Source of the DNA: Stieleria magnilauensis
GTDB taxonomy: Bacteria; Planctomycetota; Planctomycetia; Pirellulales; Pirellulaceae
DNA: 64,000 bases
Assembly: GCA_007753675.1 (NCBI GenBank)
Contig: CP036432.1
Location: 3,446,394-3,510,393, forward strand
Reading direction: 5' to 3'
The notes beneath the pieces are model-generated. The model saw only the letters and a program-made list of their open reading frames with translations. It ran no database searches and was not told the DNA's origin. The position numbers were made by a program, and so were the translations under genes. This document shows, piece by piece, positions 48,508-57,755 of the stretch; within the stretch, counting starts at the first letter, position 1, and the number at the start of each line of letters is the position of its first letter.

Positions 48508-49053
48508 TTGGGATCGAAGCATTTGTTGACTCATGAGGACCAGATCGTTGCGGCGATCAGGCAGATCATTCGGGCGGTCGATCTGCATTCACGCAAATTG
48601 GTCAACGGCCACGGGTTCACAGGCCCCCAACTGGCCGTGTTGCAAGAAGCCCAGCGTCTCGGCAGCGCCTCCCCCAAAGCGATCGCCCGCGCGGTGCATC
48701 TCAGTCAAGCGACGGTGTCGGGCATTTTGCAGCGACTGGAGCGACGGGAGCTGATCCTGCGAAAGCCGAGCGCCAACGACAAACGCTCCGTCATGATCGA
48801 GATTTCACTGAAAGGCGAACAGGTCCTGCAGGATTCACCCTCACTGCTTCAAGACCGCTTTCGCGACGCGCTCTCGTCGCTGGAAGAGTGGGAGCGGCTA
48901 CAAATCCTTTCGACCCTGCAACGCGTCGCCGGCCTGATGGACGCCGAGCACCTCGAAGCCTCGCCCCACCTAACCCCAGGCGAAATCCCCGGCGACGAAG
49001 AAGAACTCCCCCACCTCAACAAAGGGGTCAGGCCTCTTTTCCGTCCTTCGTAG
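48508..49053 (+). CDS. MarR-family transcription regulator with repeat-derived C-terminus
   Basis: This 181-residue protein has the winged-helix core of MarR regulators: FTGPQLAVLQEAQ, the recognition-helix region SPKAIARAVHLSQATVSGILQRLERRELI and the wing KPSANDKRSVMIEIS. Long helices (LEEWERLQILSTLQRVAGLM) would make the dimer. No ATG is in frame near the start, so TTG 48508 is chosen, weakly. The last 11 residues (NKGVRPLFRPS) are encoded by the left inverted repeat of the adjacent transposase element, so the original end has been replaced. MarR proteins usually sense phenolic or oxidant ligands and repress nearby genes; its target here is not evident. Confidence 0.87.
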   Translation: MGSKHLLTHEDQIVAAIRQIIRAVDLHSRKLVNGHGFTGPQLAVLQEAQRLGSASPKAIARAVHLSQATVSGILQRLERRELILRKPSANDKRSVMIEISLKGEQVLQDSPSLLQDRFRDALSSLEEWERLQILSTLQRVAGLMDAEHLEASPHLTPGEIPGDEEELPHLNKGVRPLFRPS

Positions 49054-49804
49054 ACGGGAATCGGACCCTCGGTCGCCCTCGCGGCCGCATGGTTGACTCC
49101 AGGTTCAGACGGCGGGCGATCGATTCAACCCAGCCTTCATCACCCAGTGGCGCGCCACGCTGGGCACAGCGCCGAACCGCCTCGAGCTCCTTCTCCGACA
49201 GAGCTTCGTTGACGCGATCGACCCACCGAGGGGATCGAGAGATCGGCCACGGCGATAGCAGGGGCGGATTTGAGTCTCGCTTGAAATGCCAACGCCAGAG
49301 TGAACCCCAGCGCCACTGCTCTGCCCGGCCGACCAGGCCAGCGCGAAGCGCGTTGCGTTCAACATATCGGCAAACGACCAGAAGGTGATCGTCGTCCTGA
49401 ATCGGAAAACTCTTGTAACGCTGCTGGTAAACGTGCCCCATTCCCCCGGTTTGGTAATGGGCGTGATAACGCATCGTGTGCGTTCCGCCGACCCAGCCCA
49501 TGAACCGACTCATTTCACCGTCGACCAACGGTCTGACCACAAGGTGGTAGTGATTGGGCATTAGTTGGTACGCGAACAGTTCGACTTGGTGAATCGCCAA
49601 CGCTTCACCGAGAATCTTTTCGAACGCGGCATAGTCGGCGTCCTTGTGGAAGATCTCCGCGCGAAGGTTGCCGCGATTGAGAGCATGGTACAAGCCGCCC
49701 GCTTCATCCGCCCGAGGCGCTCGTGGCATGATTTGATCCTCCAGATTCGAATTAGCCCGACCCTTAACCAGGCCCGACCCTAAACAAAGAGGCCTGACCC
49801 CTTT
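49021..49804. mobile_element. RAYT transposase element with perfect 19-bp inverted repeats
   Basis: Ends are AAAGGGGTCAGGCCTCTTT at 49021-49039 and its exact reverse complement at 49786-49804; the 784-bp unit holds one gene, the REP-associated tyrosine transposase. Both the MarR gene (+) and the transposase gene (-) take their stop codons from or next to the left end, and the sulfatase gene's stop starts 4 bases after the right end. The shared GGGGTCAGGCCTC core resembles repeats that accompany RAYT genes in other bacteria. Confidence 0.9.
49028..49729 (-). CDS. REP-associated tyrosine transposase (RAYT, Y1_Tnp family)
   Basis: The 233-residue protein shows the HUH-nuclease motif HYH (H60 and H62 in MPNHYHLVVRP), an N-terminal YHALNRGN strand, and the catalytic tyrosine Y122 in VVCRYVERNALRAGL. 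These are the hallmarks of single-strand transposases related to IS200/IS605 that act on REP palindromes. The C-terminus is basic and ends inside the element's inverted repeat. The gene appears intact and could still be active. It might be responsible for short repeats of its own type, but the two palindrome families seen elsewhere in the window have different sequences. Confidence 0.93.
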   Translation of the reverse strand: MPRAPRADEAGGLYHALNRGNLRAEIFHKDADYAAFEKILGEALAIHQVELFAYQLMPNHYHLVVRPLVDGEMSRFMGWVGGTHTMRYHAHYQTGGMGHVYQQRYKSFPIQDDDHLLVVCRYVERNALRAGLVGRAEQWRWGSLWRWHFKRDSNPPLLSPWPISRSPRWVDRVNEALSEKELEAVRRCAQRGAPLGDEGWVESIARRLNLESTMRPRGRPRVRFPSTKDGKEA

Positions 49805-49808
49805 TCCG

Positions 49809-51977
49809 CTAGTGTTCGATCAATCGAACGGTGAGGTGTTGCAGACTCCAGCTGCCGGCGGCTTCGACGCCGTAGTGCGGGCTGCTGTCCAATCGCAACG
49901 ACGCCCCGGCCTGCAGCACCCCGATGTCGCTGAGCAAACCACTTTGGTCTTTGGCGTCCAGATCGGCATCGACGCAGTAGATCGCCAACGGTGCCCCCTC
50001 ACCGACTCGGTAAAACCCGCCGCAGACACCGTCTTGCCCGGCCACGATCGCGGCGGATTCTACGATCACGTCACGATCGAATTTGAGCACGATGGCTTCG
50101 TGCTGATCAACTTTGCCCGGACGGCCGCCGTGGATCCCTAAGCCGACTGCAGCGGCGCGGAATGCCGGCTCCGCGGACGCTCGTTCGCCCGCCACGGCTT
50201 CCATCACCATCGTCAACGGCGTGCCACCGACGTCGACCACCGTTTCAGCGACCGACTTGCCGTCGATCTGCCTGGCGACCGCCCCGTCGGCATGCAAGTC
50301 AATCGTCGCTCGCTTCGTGGCCGCGATCGGCACCATGCGATGGCCGCCGGCGTTGCGATGCAAGAACGCTTGCTCTGTCATGGAATGAATCAGTGGCTGA
50401 AGCGTTGGATCATCAATCCGATCATTGGTTTCCCACTGGTCGACCGCCAAGTCGTACAGTTCGTACGGGTGCGCTTGTCCGGCGCGCAACAGACGGGCAT
50501 CAAAAAACAGCTTCCACTGCCCGTCATAGGTTGTGCCGTCGATCGTGGGCGAATCAAGACGCATGGCGACCGCAGCCGGATCCCCCTTGGCTTCCTTGTG
50601 ATCGTTGAAGAACAACGGCGGGCGGGCGGCGATTGAATCTCCACGGAGTGCCGCCAGGACGCTGAAACTGTCTTCGGCGCCTTTTTCACCGCGGCTTAAA
50701 TCTGGCAGGTCGGTACCGACGATTTCCGCGACGGTTGCATACAGATCCTGGAGCCCGATGGGTTGGTGGACGGTTTGGCCGGGCGTCGTCACATCACCGT
50801 CACCGATGCCTCCCGCCGCCCACGCGGCGATGAAGGGGACACGGTGGCCGCCTTCATAGATCGATCCTTTGTGCGAACGAAACGGTCCGGTCGCAATGTC
50901 ACTGTTCTTTTCCGCGCCATTGTCGCTGATAAAGATCACCAGGGTGGTCGCGATCATCTTGCGGCCGGCGTGCCGGGGATCGTCCGTCTTTTCCAACCAG
51001 TCGAGCAACCGCCCCAGCGCGACATCATTCTCGTAAATAAAATCGTGCCGCGCGTCCATCGGATCGCCCGACTTCGTGCGGGCAGCGCCTGCGACCGGCT
51101 TGCCATCAATCGCATGGTCCGGGGTGTACGGCCCGTGATTGGAATTGGACGGGTAATACAAAAAGAACGGCTTGCTTGAGCCACGGCCGGGTCGCGTCTG
51201 TTGCTCCAGAAACTCGATGGCGTGATCGGAGTGACGGCTGCCCAACTCGCTCAACACATACGCGGCCGGGCCGTCGGCGGCAAGCTGTTTTCCATTGGCC
51301 GTCGCAGCGATCGCGGTCCGACCGTGAATGTGCCCCGGCCCGACGCTTTGCCGGGGGCCGTTTCGCTTCTTCGCATTTCTTGTACCCGCATCCGGACCCG
51401 ACGTTCCATGAGACCGCGAGGTGAATCGGGCGAAATCAAAACCGTGGTCCAGTGGAGTGGTGAACAAGGGCTGGCGCAGATCGGCGTCGCTCCATTCGGC
51501 CGCCGGTGAACCGTCGCTGCGGCGATAGCGCAGCCCCACGTGCCACTTACCGACCAGCCCGGTCGCGTATCCATGGTCGCGTAACATCGATGCGATCGTC
51601 GGTCGATCCGCTTCGATCATCGGGTCGCCTTGGGCGCCAAACAACACCCAATACTTCAACCGATTGCGCCACGGATATCGCCCTGTCAGTAACCCGTAAC
51701 GCGTCGGCGAACACCGTGAAGAAGGCGTGTGGGCATCGGTCATCCGCACACCCATTCTGGCCAGCCGTTCCATGTGTGGTGTGTGGACCTGGACGTCATC
51801 CCCGTTGCCGGTGAAATCCTGATACGCACTCGTGTCACCCATCCCCATGTCGTCGGCCATCATCAACACAATGTTCGGCCGACGCGTGATGTCATCAGCC
51901 CGCAGCCCCCTCGGCCGCAAGGCCTGATGAAGTGACAAACCGATAACCAAGACGAGAATAAACGGTGTGACTTTCAT
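49809..51977 (-). CDS. Large exported sulfatase
   Basis: The 722-residue protein has a signal peptide (FILVLVIGLSLHQAL), the sulfatase fold with metal aspartates (LMMADDMGMGDTS), and the modification site CSPTR with C89 as formylglycine precursor. Other family blocks are GKWHVGLRY and the IFISDNGAEKNSD metal site. About 150 extra C-terminal residues (from near 570) form a beta-rich region resembling a carbohydrate-binding or jelly-roll domain (ATKRATIDLHADGAVA). Such enzymes free sulfate from algal polymers or aryl sulfates. The RAYT element sits 4 bases past its stop codon. Confidence 0.92.
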   Translation of the reverse strand: MKVTPFILVLVIGLSLHQALRPRGLRADDITRRPNIVLMMADDMGMGDTSAYQDFTGNGDDVQVHTPHMERLARMGVRMTDAHTPSSRCSPTRYGLLTGRYPWRNRLKYWVLFGAQGDPMIEADRPTIASMLRDHGYATGLVGKWHVGLRYRRSDGSPAAEWSDADLRQPLFTTPLDHGFDFARFTSRSHGTSGPDAGTRNAKKRNGPRQSVGPGHIHGRTAIAATANGKQLAADGPAAYVLSELGSRHSDHAIEFLEQQTRPGRGSSKPFFLYYPSNSNHGPYTPDHAIDGKPVAGAARTKSGDPMDARHDFIYENDVALGRLLDWLEKTDDPRHAGRKMIATTLVIFISDNGAEKNSDIATGPFRSHKGSIYEGGHRVPFIAAWAAGGIGDGDVTTPGQTVHQPIGLQDLYATVAEIVGTDLPDLSRGEKGAEDSFSVLAALRGDSIAARPPLFFNDHKEAKGDPAAVAMRLDSPTIDGTTYDGQWKLFFDARLLRAGQAHPYELYDLAVDQWETNDRIDDPTLQPLIHSMTEQAFLHRNAGGHRMVPIAATKRATIDLHADGAVARQIDGKSVAETVVDVGGTPLTMVMEAVAGERASAEPAFRAAAVGLGIHGGRPGKVDQHEAIVLKFDRDVIVESAAIVAGQDGVCGGFYRVGEGAPLAIYCVDADLDAKDQSGLLSDIGVLQAGASLRLDSSPHYGVEAAGSWSLQHLTVRLIEH

Positions 51978-52283
51978 GATCCATCCGCGATCGACAAGTT
52001 TGAAAGCGTCCTAGTGTACCCGCTGCCTCCGCGACCTTTGAGCGTTCTGAAATAATTTTGACGAACCCACCCATGCCAGCGTGATCGCGAGTGTTCTCCC
52101 TCCACTGCCAACGGTCATGCTTCTCGCCGACGCCACCACCCCACGTCCTATTGGAGCTGATGAAAAAACTGACGCCGGTCCCGGCCAGCCCCATTGTTGA
52201 TCGCACCGTTGCAAGACGAAAATGCGGACGCCGACATTCGTGCGGCTTTCGGTTTGATCCTTCCTGCCCGGTAACCCACCCTG
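51978..52283. other. Intergenic region between divergent sulfatase and aldolase genes
   Basis: 306 bases with both promoters. No repeat, gene or strong ribosome-binding site was recognised. Confidence 0.4.
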
Positions 52284-53045
52284 ATGAGAAAAAGCAAAAC
52301 ACTGGCACGCATCCGCAATGGAGAAGCCATCCGAACCTGCGTGCTGGGGCACTATATCCCCGCCTATGTCTGTCATGCCGCGCGTGCCGGGTACGATTGC
52401 CTTTGGCTGGATTTGGAACACCGTGCGTTGTCGATCCACGAAACCCAGGCGTTGCTGGCGTTCTCGCACTTGTACGACATCGACGTCATGTTGCGGCCGC
52501 CAACGCTGGAGAAAACGGGGCTCTATCGGTACCTGGAAGACGGCGCGACGGGCTTGCTGATCCCACATGTCTCGACGGCCGAGAAAGCCAGGATGTTGGT
52601 CGACGCGGTCAAGTTCCCGCCGCTGGGCGACCGCGGGATCGACAACGCCGGACTGGACGCCGACTTTCATGTTCACGACCCCGACCACTACGCCCAATGG
52701 GCCAACCGCGAAACCTTTCTTTGTGTTCAAATCGAAACGCCCGAGGGTGTTCACAATGTCGAGTCGATTGCGGCGGTCGAGGGCGTCGAGATGATCTTTG
52801 TCGGTCCAGGTGATCTGGGACTGCGGTTGCGTCAATCCGGCGAAATGACGATCGACCAAGCTTGGGATGCGGTCGCCGCGGCCTGCAAAAAACATGGCGT
52901 CGCGTTTGGCGGTCCGACGATGGGGCTTGAAGAGATGCAAAAGCGGCGCGACCTCGGTGCCCAGTTGCTGGTCAACAGCAGCGAGTTCGGGCACTTTTCC
53001 AAAGGCCTTCGAGAAGACATCCAGCAATACGACGCACTCAGCTGA
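52284..53045 (+). CDS. HpcH/HpaI-family aldolase/citrate-lyase-like enzyme
   Basis: A 253-residue TIM-barrel enzyme. It opens with the family's signature GEAIRTCVLGHYIPAYV, followed by LWLDLEHRAL (catalytic histidine and acidic residue), and binds its divalent metal through the glutamate in CVQIETPEGV and the aspartate in FVGPGDLGL. Members cleave or form carbon-carbon bonds in 2-keto-3-deoxy sugars or hydroxy-oxo-acids using pyruvate. The length matches the class II pyruvate aldolases. It stands alone, divergent from a sulfatase, so a role in sugar-acid breakdown after desulfation is possible but only inferred. Confidence 0.9.
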   Translation: MRKSKTLARIRNGEAIRTCVLGHYIPAYVCHAARAGYDCLWLDLEHRALSIHETQALLAFSHLYDIDVMLRPPTLEKTGLYRYLEDGATGLLIPHVSTAEKARMLVDAVKFPPLGDRGIDNAGLDADFHVHDPDHYAQWANRETFLCVQIETPEGVHNVESIAAVEGVEMIFVGPGDLGLRLRQSGEMTIDQAWDAVAAACKKHGVAFGGPTMGLEEMQKRRDLGAQLLVNSSEFGHFSKGLREDIQQYDALS

Positions 53046-53387
53046 GCGGCTGATGCTGCCAGGACATCCAACTCTCGCCGCCGGAGTCATTGGTGAGCTC
53101 GGCTGCGACGGGACGAGCGTGGAATCCGATGCGTTCAGCGGCAGACCATCAGGCGATTCGATGGAAGAACCGTCGTCGAACAAATTGGCTGTTTTTTTTC
53201 CGGTCGCTCGCATCGAGTGCGCGGCGTGAGTATAACCATGCATTCGCGTCACTCTGTTTCTGATGGGGCATAAGGCGACTGGTTCGGATGCGATTTCAGT
53301 GGTTGCCCGATCGTCTCGTCTGCCATCTCATTGGCATACCTGCCGATCGGGGATTTTGATCTCAATGCAGAACAACGAGGTTTCCCC
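53046..53387. other. Intergenic region before surface-protein gene
   Basis: About 340 bases. It contains a T8 run (53191-53198) and no recognised gene or repeat. The promoter for the surface-protein gene is expected here. Confidence 0.4.
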
Positions 53388-55364
53388 ATGCGTCGTCGCA
53401 ATCGGTTTGAGCGTTTAGAGGCCCGCACACTGTTGGCTGCCGGCCTGATACCCGTCGACACGACCTTCAGCGTTGACACCAATGAAAATGGACTTCAGCT
53501 TTCCGGCAACGCCGTGTTGAGGTTCGACGCGGTGGTACTCGATCCCGCACTCGACGGTCCCGAAGACATCAGTCTGACGAACGTCGAAGTGACAAGCTCC
53601 GGCCAGGCGAGTGGACAGGTCGATGGATTCAACGTCGTCGCCACGTTCCAGACGACCAACTCGACGCCTCCGTTGGCGATCGTCGCCGGCGTCAGTCCCA
53701 ATACGTTGCAGGTCGACAGTGTCGGCCCCGATCACCTTCCCGGCACGGTGACCGGAACCGTCGCCGGTCAACCGATCCAAAACGGTGAGTTCACTGCGAC
53801 GTTGGTTACGGACATCGATTTCCCCACACGCGGCTTGTCTGGCACACTGGGGATCTCAATCACCGGCACCGTGTTCGGGGTCCCGTTTTCCGAATTTGCC
53901 CAGGCCGCGATTTCGCAAATCAATGTCATTCCATCCGGAACCGAATTCCCAGATCCGAGCTTGAGAAGTGTTTCCGGACGCGTCTTCTCAGATGCCGATG
54001 GAGACGGTCTGCGCGAGGCAGGCGATCAGCCCGTCGAGAATATCACCGCCGTGTTGCTGCAAGATTCCGTCGCCATCGATTCGATGCAAGTCGATAGCAA
54101 CGGTTTTTATTCGTTCTACAATTTGCCCTCAGGCAATTACCAGGTTCGTTTCGACAACGTGCCCAGCGGCCAAGAATTCACGTTGCTGCAAGTCGGCTCC
54201 GACACCACCATCGATAGCGATGTCGATCCGGCGACCGGGGCCACCGCCCTGCTTGATTTTGGCGGCGGCCAAACGCTGCTCAACGTCGACGCCGGCATCC
54301 GCACGGAGACGACGAATGAATTCAAGCTCGATACGATTGGACTTTACCAAGGCGACATTTCACTGTTCCATCTCAAGGAATCCTTCACCCCCGGCCCGTC
54401 GGACCAGTACTTTGCGTTTGGACCGGGTGGCAACGCGGGCTGGGTCCCGGTGGTCGGTGACTGGAACGGCGACGGCGTCGACACCATCGGGCTGTATCAA
54501 CCCGATATCTCGCTGTTCCACTTGAAGGATTCGTTCACGCCGGGCGCATCGGATCACTACTTCAGCTTTGGCCCCGGCGGCAACGCGGGCTGGATTCCGT
54601 TGGCCGGTGACTGGAACGGGGATGGCATCGACACGATCGGTCTGTATCAACCCGACATTTCGCTGTTCCACCTCAAAGATTCCTTCACCCCCGGGGCGTC
54701 GGATTACTATTTCGCATTTGGCCCGGGCGGCAATGCGGGCTGGATCCCGGTGGTCGGTGACTGGAACGGCGACGGCGTCGACACCATCGGGCTGTATCAA
54801 CCCGATATCTCGCTGTTCCACTTGAAGGATTCGTTCACGCCCGGTGCCTCGGATCATTACTTCGCGTTCGGCCCCGGTGGAAACGCCGGTTGGACACCCT
54901 TGGCGGGCGACTGGAACGGTGACGCTACCGACACGATCGGTCTGTATCAGCCCGACATCTCGCTGTTCCATCTGAAGGACACCTTCACCCCCGGCGCCTC
55001 CGACCAATATTTCGCATTCGGCCCCGGCGGAAACGCGGGATGGACTCCACTGGCCGGTGATTGGAACGGCCCCGAAAGTCCCGTCTTGTTAGCAGCCAGT
55101 CCTGCGCTTGCCGCGTCCTCGGACGTGCTGCGGACAGGTGCCAAATCGGTTGCCGAGCCGGAAAACGACTCGGCCCCCTTGTCGTTATTGACAAGTTCGA
55201 ATGCCCAAACGCAAGGAATCCGATGGAGTGCCGAAGCGGTCCGTTCATCGGACAGTGGTTCGGCAACCACGCCATCCGAATCAAGTGGAGAAAACGGTGA
55301 AGAGACCTCATCGGACGCTTCTCCCCTGCAGTTGCTCGACGACGCCTTCGCAGCCTGGCAGTGA
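53388..55364 (+). CDS. Secreted surface protein with SdrD/Cna-B domain and five 50-residue repeats
   Basis: The 658-residue protein begins MRRRNRFERLEARTLLAAG, the planctomycete LEPR-type N-terminal signal region. Residues about 20-200 are a beta-rich cadherin-like region; about 203-305 resemble an SdrD B-like domain (SVSGRVFSDADGDGLREAGD, with Ca-binding DADGDG). Five tandem 50-residue units follow (315-563), each like DTIGLYQPDISLFHLK then FGPGGNAGW and GDWNGDG; the DxNxDG pattern is a calcium-binding VCBS/FG-GAP-like loop. A serine/glutamate-rich tail ends LLDDAFAAWQ. It probably acts on the cell surface, in attachment or matrix. ATG 53388 is preferred; an earlier in-frame ATG adds only an unlikely leader. 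Confidence 0.86.
   Translation: MRRRNRFERLEARTLLAAGLIPVDTTFSVDTNENGLQLSGNAVLRFDAVVLDPALDGPEDISLTNVEVTSSGQASGQVDGFNVVATFQTTNSTPPLAIVAGVSPNTLQVDSVGPDHLPGTVTGTVAGQPIQNGEFTATLVTDIDFPTRGLSGTLGISITGTVFGVPFSEFAQAAISQINVIPSGTEFPDPSLRSVSGRVFSDADGDGLREAGDQPVENITAVLLQDSVAIDSMQVDSNGFYSFYNLPSGNYQVRFDNVPSGQEFTLLQVGSDTTIDSDVDPATGATALLDFGGGQTLLNVDAGIRTETTNEFKLDTIGLYQGDISLFHLKESFTPGPSDQYFAFGPGGNAGWVPVVGDWNGDGVDTIGLYQPDISLFHLKDSFTPGASDHYFSFGPGGNAGWIPLAGDWNGDGIDTIGLYQPDISLFHLKDSFTPGASDYYFAFGPGGNAGWIPVVGDWNGDGVDTIGLYQPDISLFHLKDSFTPGASDHYFAFGPGGNAGWTPLAGDWNGDATDTIGLYQPDISLFHLKDTFTPGASDQYFAFGPGGNAGWTPLAGDWNGPESPVLLAASPALAASSDVLRTGAKSVAEPENDSAPLSLLTSSNAQTQGIRWSAEAVRSSDSGSATTPSESSGENGEETSSDASPLQLLDDAFAAWQ
54330..55079 (+). 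repeat. Five 150-bp in-frame tandem repeats
   Basis: Units start at 54330, 54480, 54630, 54780 and 54930. Units 2 and 4 are identical over about 94 bp (54447-54540 and 54747-54840), and units 3 and 5 resemble each other more than their neighbours, so the array likely grew by duplicating 300-bp pairs. Confidence 0.92.
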
Positions 55365-55445
55365 CCAAGCACCCGCCGTCCACTCCAACGCGACGCGTTA
55401 GCGACCGGCACGTGAACGTTCCGCCCTCTGGCGACGCCAGCAGAT

Positions 55446-55466
55446 GTAGGTCAGGCTGTGCCTGAC
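55446..55466. repeat. Short palindrome family C, copy 1
   Basis: GTCAGGC-TGT-GCCTGAC at 55450-55466, preceded by GTAG, lies between convergent genes. A close relative occurs on the other strand at 60534-60554. Confidence 0.7.
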
Positions 55467-55575
55467 GGACCGATGGCATGCACAGTTTGCCCCTACGCGG
55501 CCGCCATCCCTGTCTCATCACGGCTGTCTGGCGAAGTCAGCGACGAAGCAGGAAACAATGATGGACCACTGGTCG

Positions 55576-56310
55576 CTAAGCGTTCGGCGCGTCATCCCAA
55601 CCGGCGGCGATCAATTCCTCGACGACTCTCCGTTGGTGTTCGGGCGATCGTTTGAAGAATCGATGGTTGATTTCGATCTCAATGCCAAAGTATCGCCGCG
55701 AATCGTAACGTTGCCGCATCGCCGTCGTCAGCCCGTCGGCGGTTCCGGCATACGGCTGGTTCATCAGGACCCGCCGTTTCGGAAAACGCTGCACCAACCG
55801 CTGTCGCCAGCGGCGACAATACTCCGCTTCGCCGCCGGCATCGGGGTCAAACAACAATCCGATATCAATCGGTCGCCAAGCGCCAGCGATCCGAGGCGTA
55901 AAGGTGTGGACGGAAAAGTGGATGGCCGTCTGGCCCTGATCGACGATCGAATCAATCACATTTCCTACTGCATTTCGATAGGGGTGATAATAGCGATCCA
56001 AGATCAACCGCTTCCGCTCGTCGGCCAGGTCGCGAGTGAATTTGGAAAACAGCATCTGGTGATCGAGAGATCGATTCAAATCAACCAACAAACGCGTGGT
56101 GGTCGATGAAATCAGATCGACGTTCAAGTGTTCTGCCAACTGCATCGCGGCCGTCAACGATCCTGGGTCGTGACCGCGATGACTGGCCAGCCAGGCCATC
56201 GCATCGCCGCGGCGAAACGCATCGGCAAACTCGCTCGGAACCTGGTTGCCACCATGTTCGCACGTCACGACGTAACTCTGATCGCAGTTTGCAGAGGGCA
56301 TCGAATTCAT
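55576..56310 (-). CDS. N-formylglutamate-amidohydrolase-like protein
   Basis: The 244-residue protein shows the family blocks VVTCEHGGNQVP (metal histidine region), HRGHDPGSLTAAM, LVDLNRSLDH and HFSVHTFTPR, then IGIEIEINHRFF near the end. Family members remove formyl or related acyl groups from glutamate, and also occur in amidoligase gene sets as peptide- or amide-trimming enzymes. ATG 56310 gives the normal start; the longer frame passes through a family B repeat. The gene lies downstream of the GCS2 ligase gene, separated by that repeat, so it may have been split from the same transcript by the insertion. Confidence 0.87.
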   Translation of the reverse strand: MNSMPSANCDQSYVVTCEHGGNQVPSEFADAFRRGDAMAWLASHRGHDPGSLTAAMQLAEHLNVDLISSTTTRLLVDLNRSLDHQMLFSKFTRDLADERKRLILDRYYHPYRNAVGNVIDSIVDQGQTAIHFSVHTFTPRIAGAWRPIDIGLLFDPDAGGEAEYCRRWRQRLVQRFPKRRVLMNQPYAGTADGLTTAMRQRYDSRRYFGIEIEINHRFFKRSPEHQRRVVEELIAAGWDDAPNA

Positions 56311-56352
56311 TGACGTTCGTTGGCGATCAACCGGTTTGCCGTTGAATGATCT

Positions 56353-56482
56353 AGTAATCTTTCGCAGCTCAATTTCCGGGTAGTGGACGAGGCGACGAGT
56401 CCTCTGCAGTCGGCATCTTGGCAGAGGACTCGTCGCCTCGTCCACTACCGCCTACCCGAAAACCAAGGTGCGGCGGAATACT
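56353..56482. repeat. Repeat family B, copy 3 (MITE-like)
   Basis: Perfect inverted arms of 29 bases at 56379-56407 and 56421-56449 (each beginning GGTAGTGGACGAGGCGACGA when read inward from the left). Ends are TAGTAATC on the left and GGAATACT on the right. It lies between the GCS2 and amidohydrolase genes, 43 bases before the latter's ATG. Confidence 0.92.
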
Positions 56483-56514
56483 TGGCGTCGGGTTCCCTGC
56501 GGCACACTTTCGTG

Positions 56515-57753
56515 TCACGGTTGGAAGGGTTCCCAATGATCCAACGAATCGGCGACTTCGTCATAAACGTCTTTCAAGTCGTCCAACGTAAATTTCTTGC
56601 CCAGTGCGGCACAAATCCGCGTCGCCAGCGTTCCTTGGTCGGTGATCACCTGCAGCGGTGCGAACAGACTATCGAGCACTTCATCGTTTCGCTTCATCCG
56701 GTCAAGCAGGAACGCCCACAAGTCACCGGCGCGGCAACTGGATCCAGGATAACCGAACAGCTTCAGATAGTCGGGCGATTCGATCTTGGCGTTTTCAGCC
56801 TGCTCGCTCACGTGGTTGAGGATACCGCGGAGCAATGAAGTCGGGACGTTTTTTTGCTGGTCCAGTGACGTCCAGGATTCCGAGACGAGTTCTTTCACCA
56901 ACGCGATGACCGCGGCGCAGACCGCCACGTCGGCACCGGGATACTCCTGCACGTCCATCACCCGCAACTCGATCGATCCACGGTCGAATCGGGCGATCGC
57001 CCCCCGCGCATTGAGGAACTCTCCATGTAACACTCCGTCGGCATCGTGATGACGAATGTCAGCGAACAGACGATCCATGATTTCCGCCTGGTAAGTGGCC
57101 TGATCATAGATCGGTTCGGGAATCACGTCGCCGACCAACGAGGGCACTTTGCTGCAGTGTTCGGCATAAAACTTCATCCGCGAATCGAGCTGCCCCGAAT
57201 AGTTGCCACCGACCACCGGTGAACTGGCCGTCAGCGCCGGCAGCAGCGGCAGCACCAATCGCACGGCGGCGTGCAGCCGGCCGAATTCCTGGTCATCGTC
57301 AAACGGCAGGTTCAGGTGAACGCTTTGCACGTTCGCCCAGCCATGGCTGTGACAATCAAAGATCTTGTCGTAGACACTGTAGATCTCGTGATACTGATGC
57401 GGCCACAACGCGGTCTCGGCGACGGGATCCATCCAGGGATGCATCCCCGTCGGCATCAATCGCACGTTCAGCGCGTCCAAGGCAGGCCCCAGATCGCGGA
57501 TCGCCTTTTCAAACCGCGACGGCAAAGGGCGAATCTTCGTCGCCGGTTCGGTCGTCTTGAGCTCGATGACGTGCAAGGCCAATTCGTTCGACCAGGTGAT
57601 CGGTCCGGATTCATATTCCGACGTCAATTCACCGCCGGCCAGTGACGCCAACAGCACATCAGCGACCGGACGCACGCCGAGCGTGTCGCGGTCGACCAAC
57701 ATGTATTCCAGTTCAATGCCATAGGCATCGAACAACTTCAAACGGTCTGACAT
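56515..57753 (-). CDS. GCS2-family carboxylate-amine ligase
   Basis: The 412-residue enzyme belongs to the glutamate-cysteine ligase type 2 (YbdK-like) family. The family's opening GIELEYMLVDRDTLGV, the ELALHVIELKTTEP block, an active-site stretch around MPTGMHPWMDP, and QSVHLNLPF with its metal/nucleotide residues are visible. Enzymes of this family couple the carboxylate of glutamate or a related acid to an amine with ATP. The gene follows the RimK-type ATP-grasp gene by 2 bases on the minus strand and precedes the amidohydrolase-like gene. The acceptor amine and product are unknown. Confidence 0.92.
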   Translation of the reverse strand: MSDRLKLFDAYGIELEYMLVDRDTLGVRPVADVLLASLAGGELTSEYESGPITWSNELALHVIELKTTEPATKIRPLPSRFEKAIRDLGPALDALNVRLMPTGMHPWMDPVAETALWPHQYHEIYSVYDKIFDCHSHGWANVQSVHLNLPFDDDQEFGRLHAAVRLVLPLLPALTASSPVVGGNYSGQLDSRMKFYAEHCSKVPSLVGDVIPEPIYDQATYQAEIMDRLFADIRHHDADGVLHGEFLNARGAIARFDRGSIELRVMDVQEYPGADVAVCAAVIALVKELVSESWTSLDQQKNVPTSLLRGILNHVSEQAENAKIESPDYLKLFGYPGSSCRAGDLWAFLLDRMKRNDEVLDSLFAPLQVITDQGTLATRICAALGKKFTLDDLKDVYDEVADSLDHWEPFQP

Positions 57754-57755
57754 GA

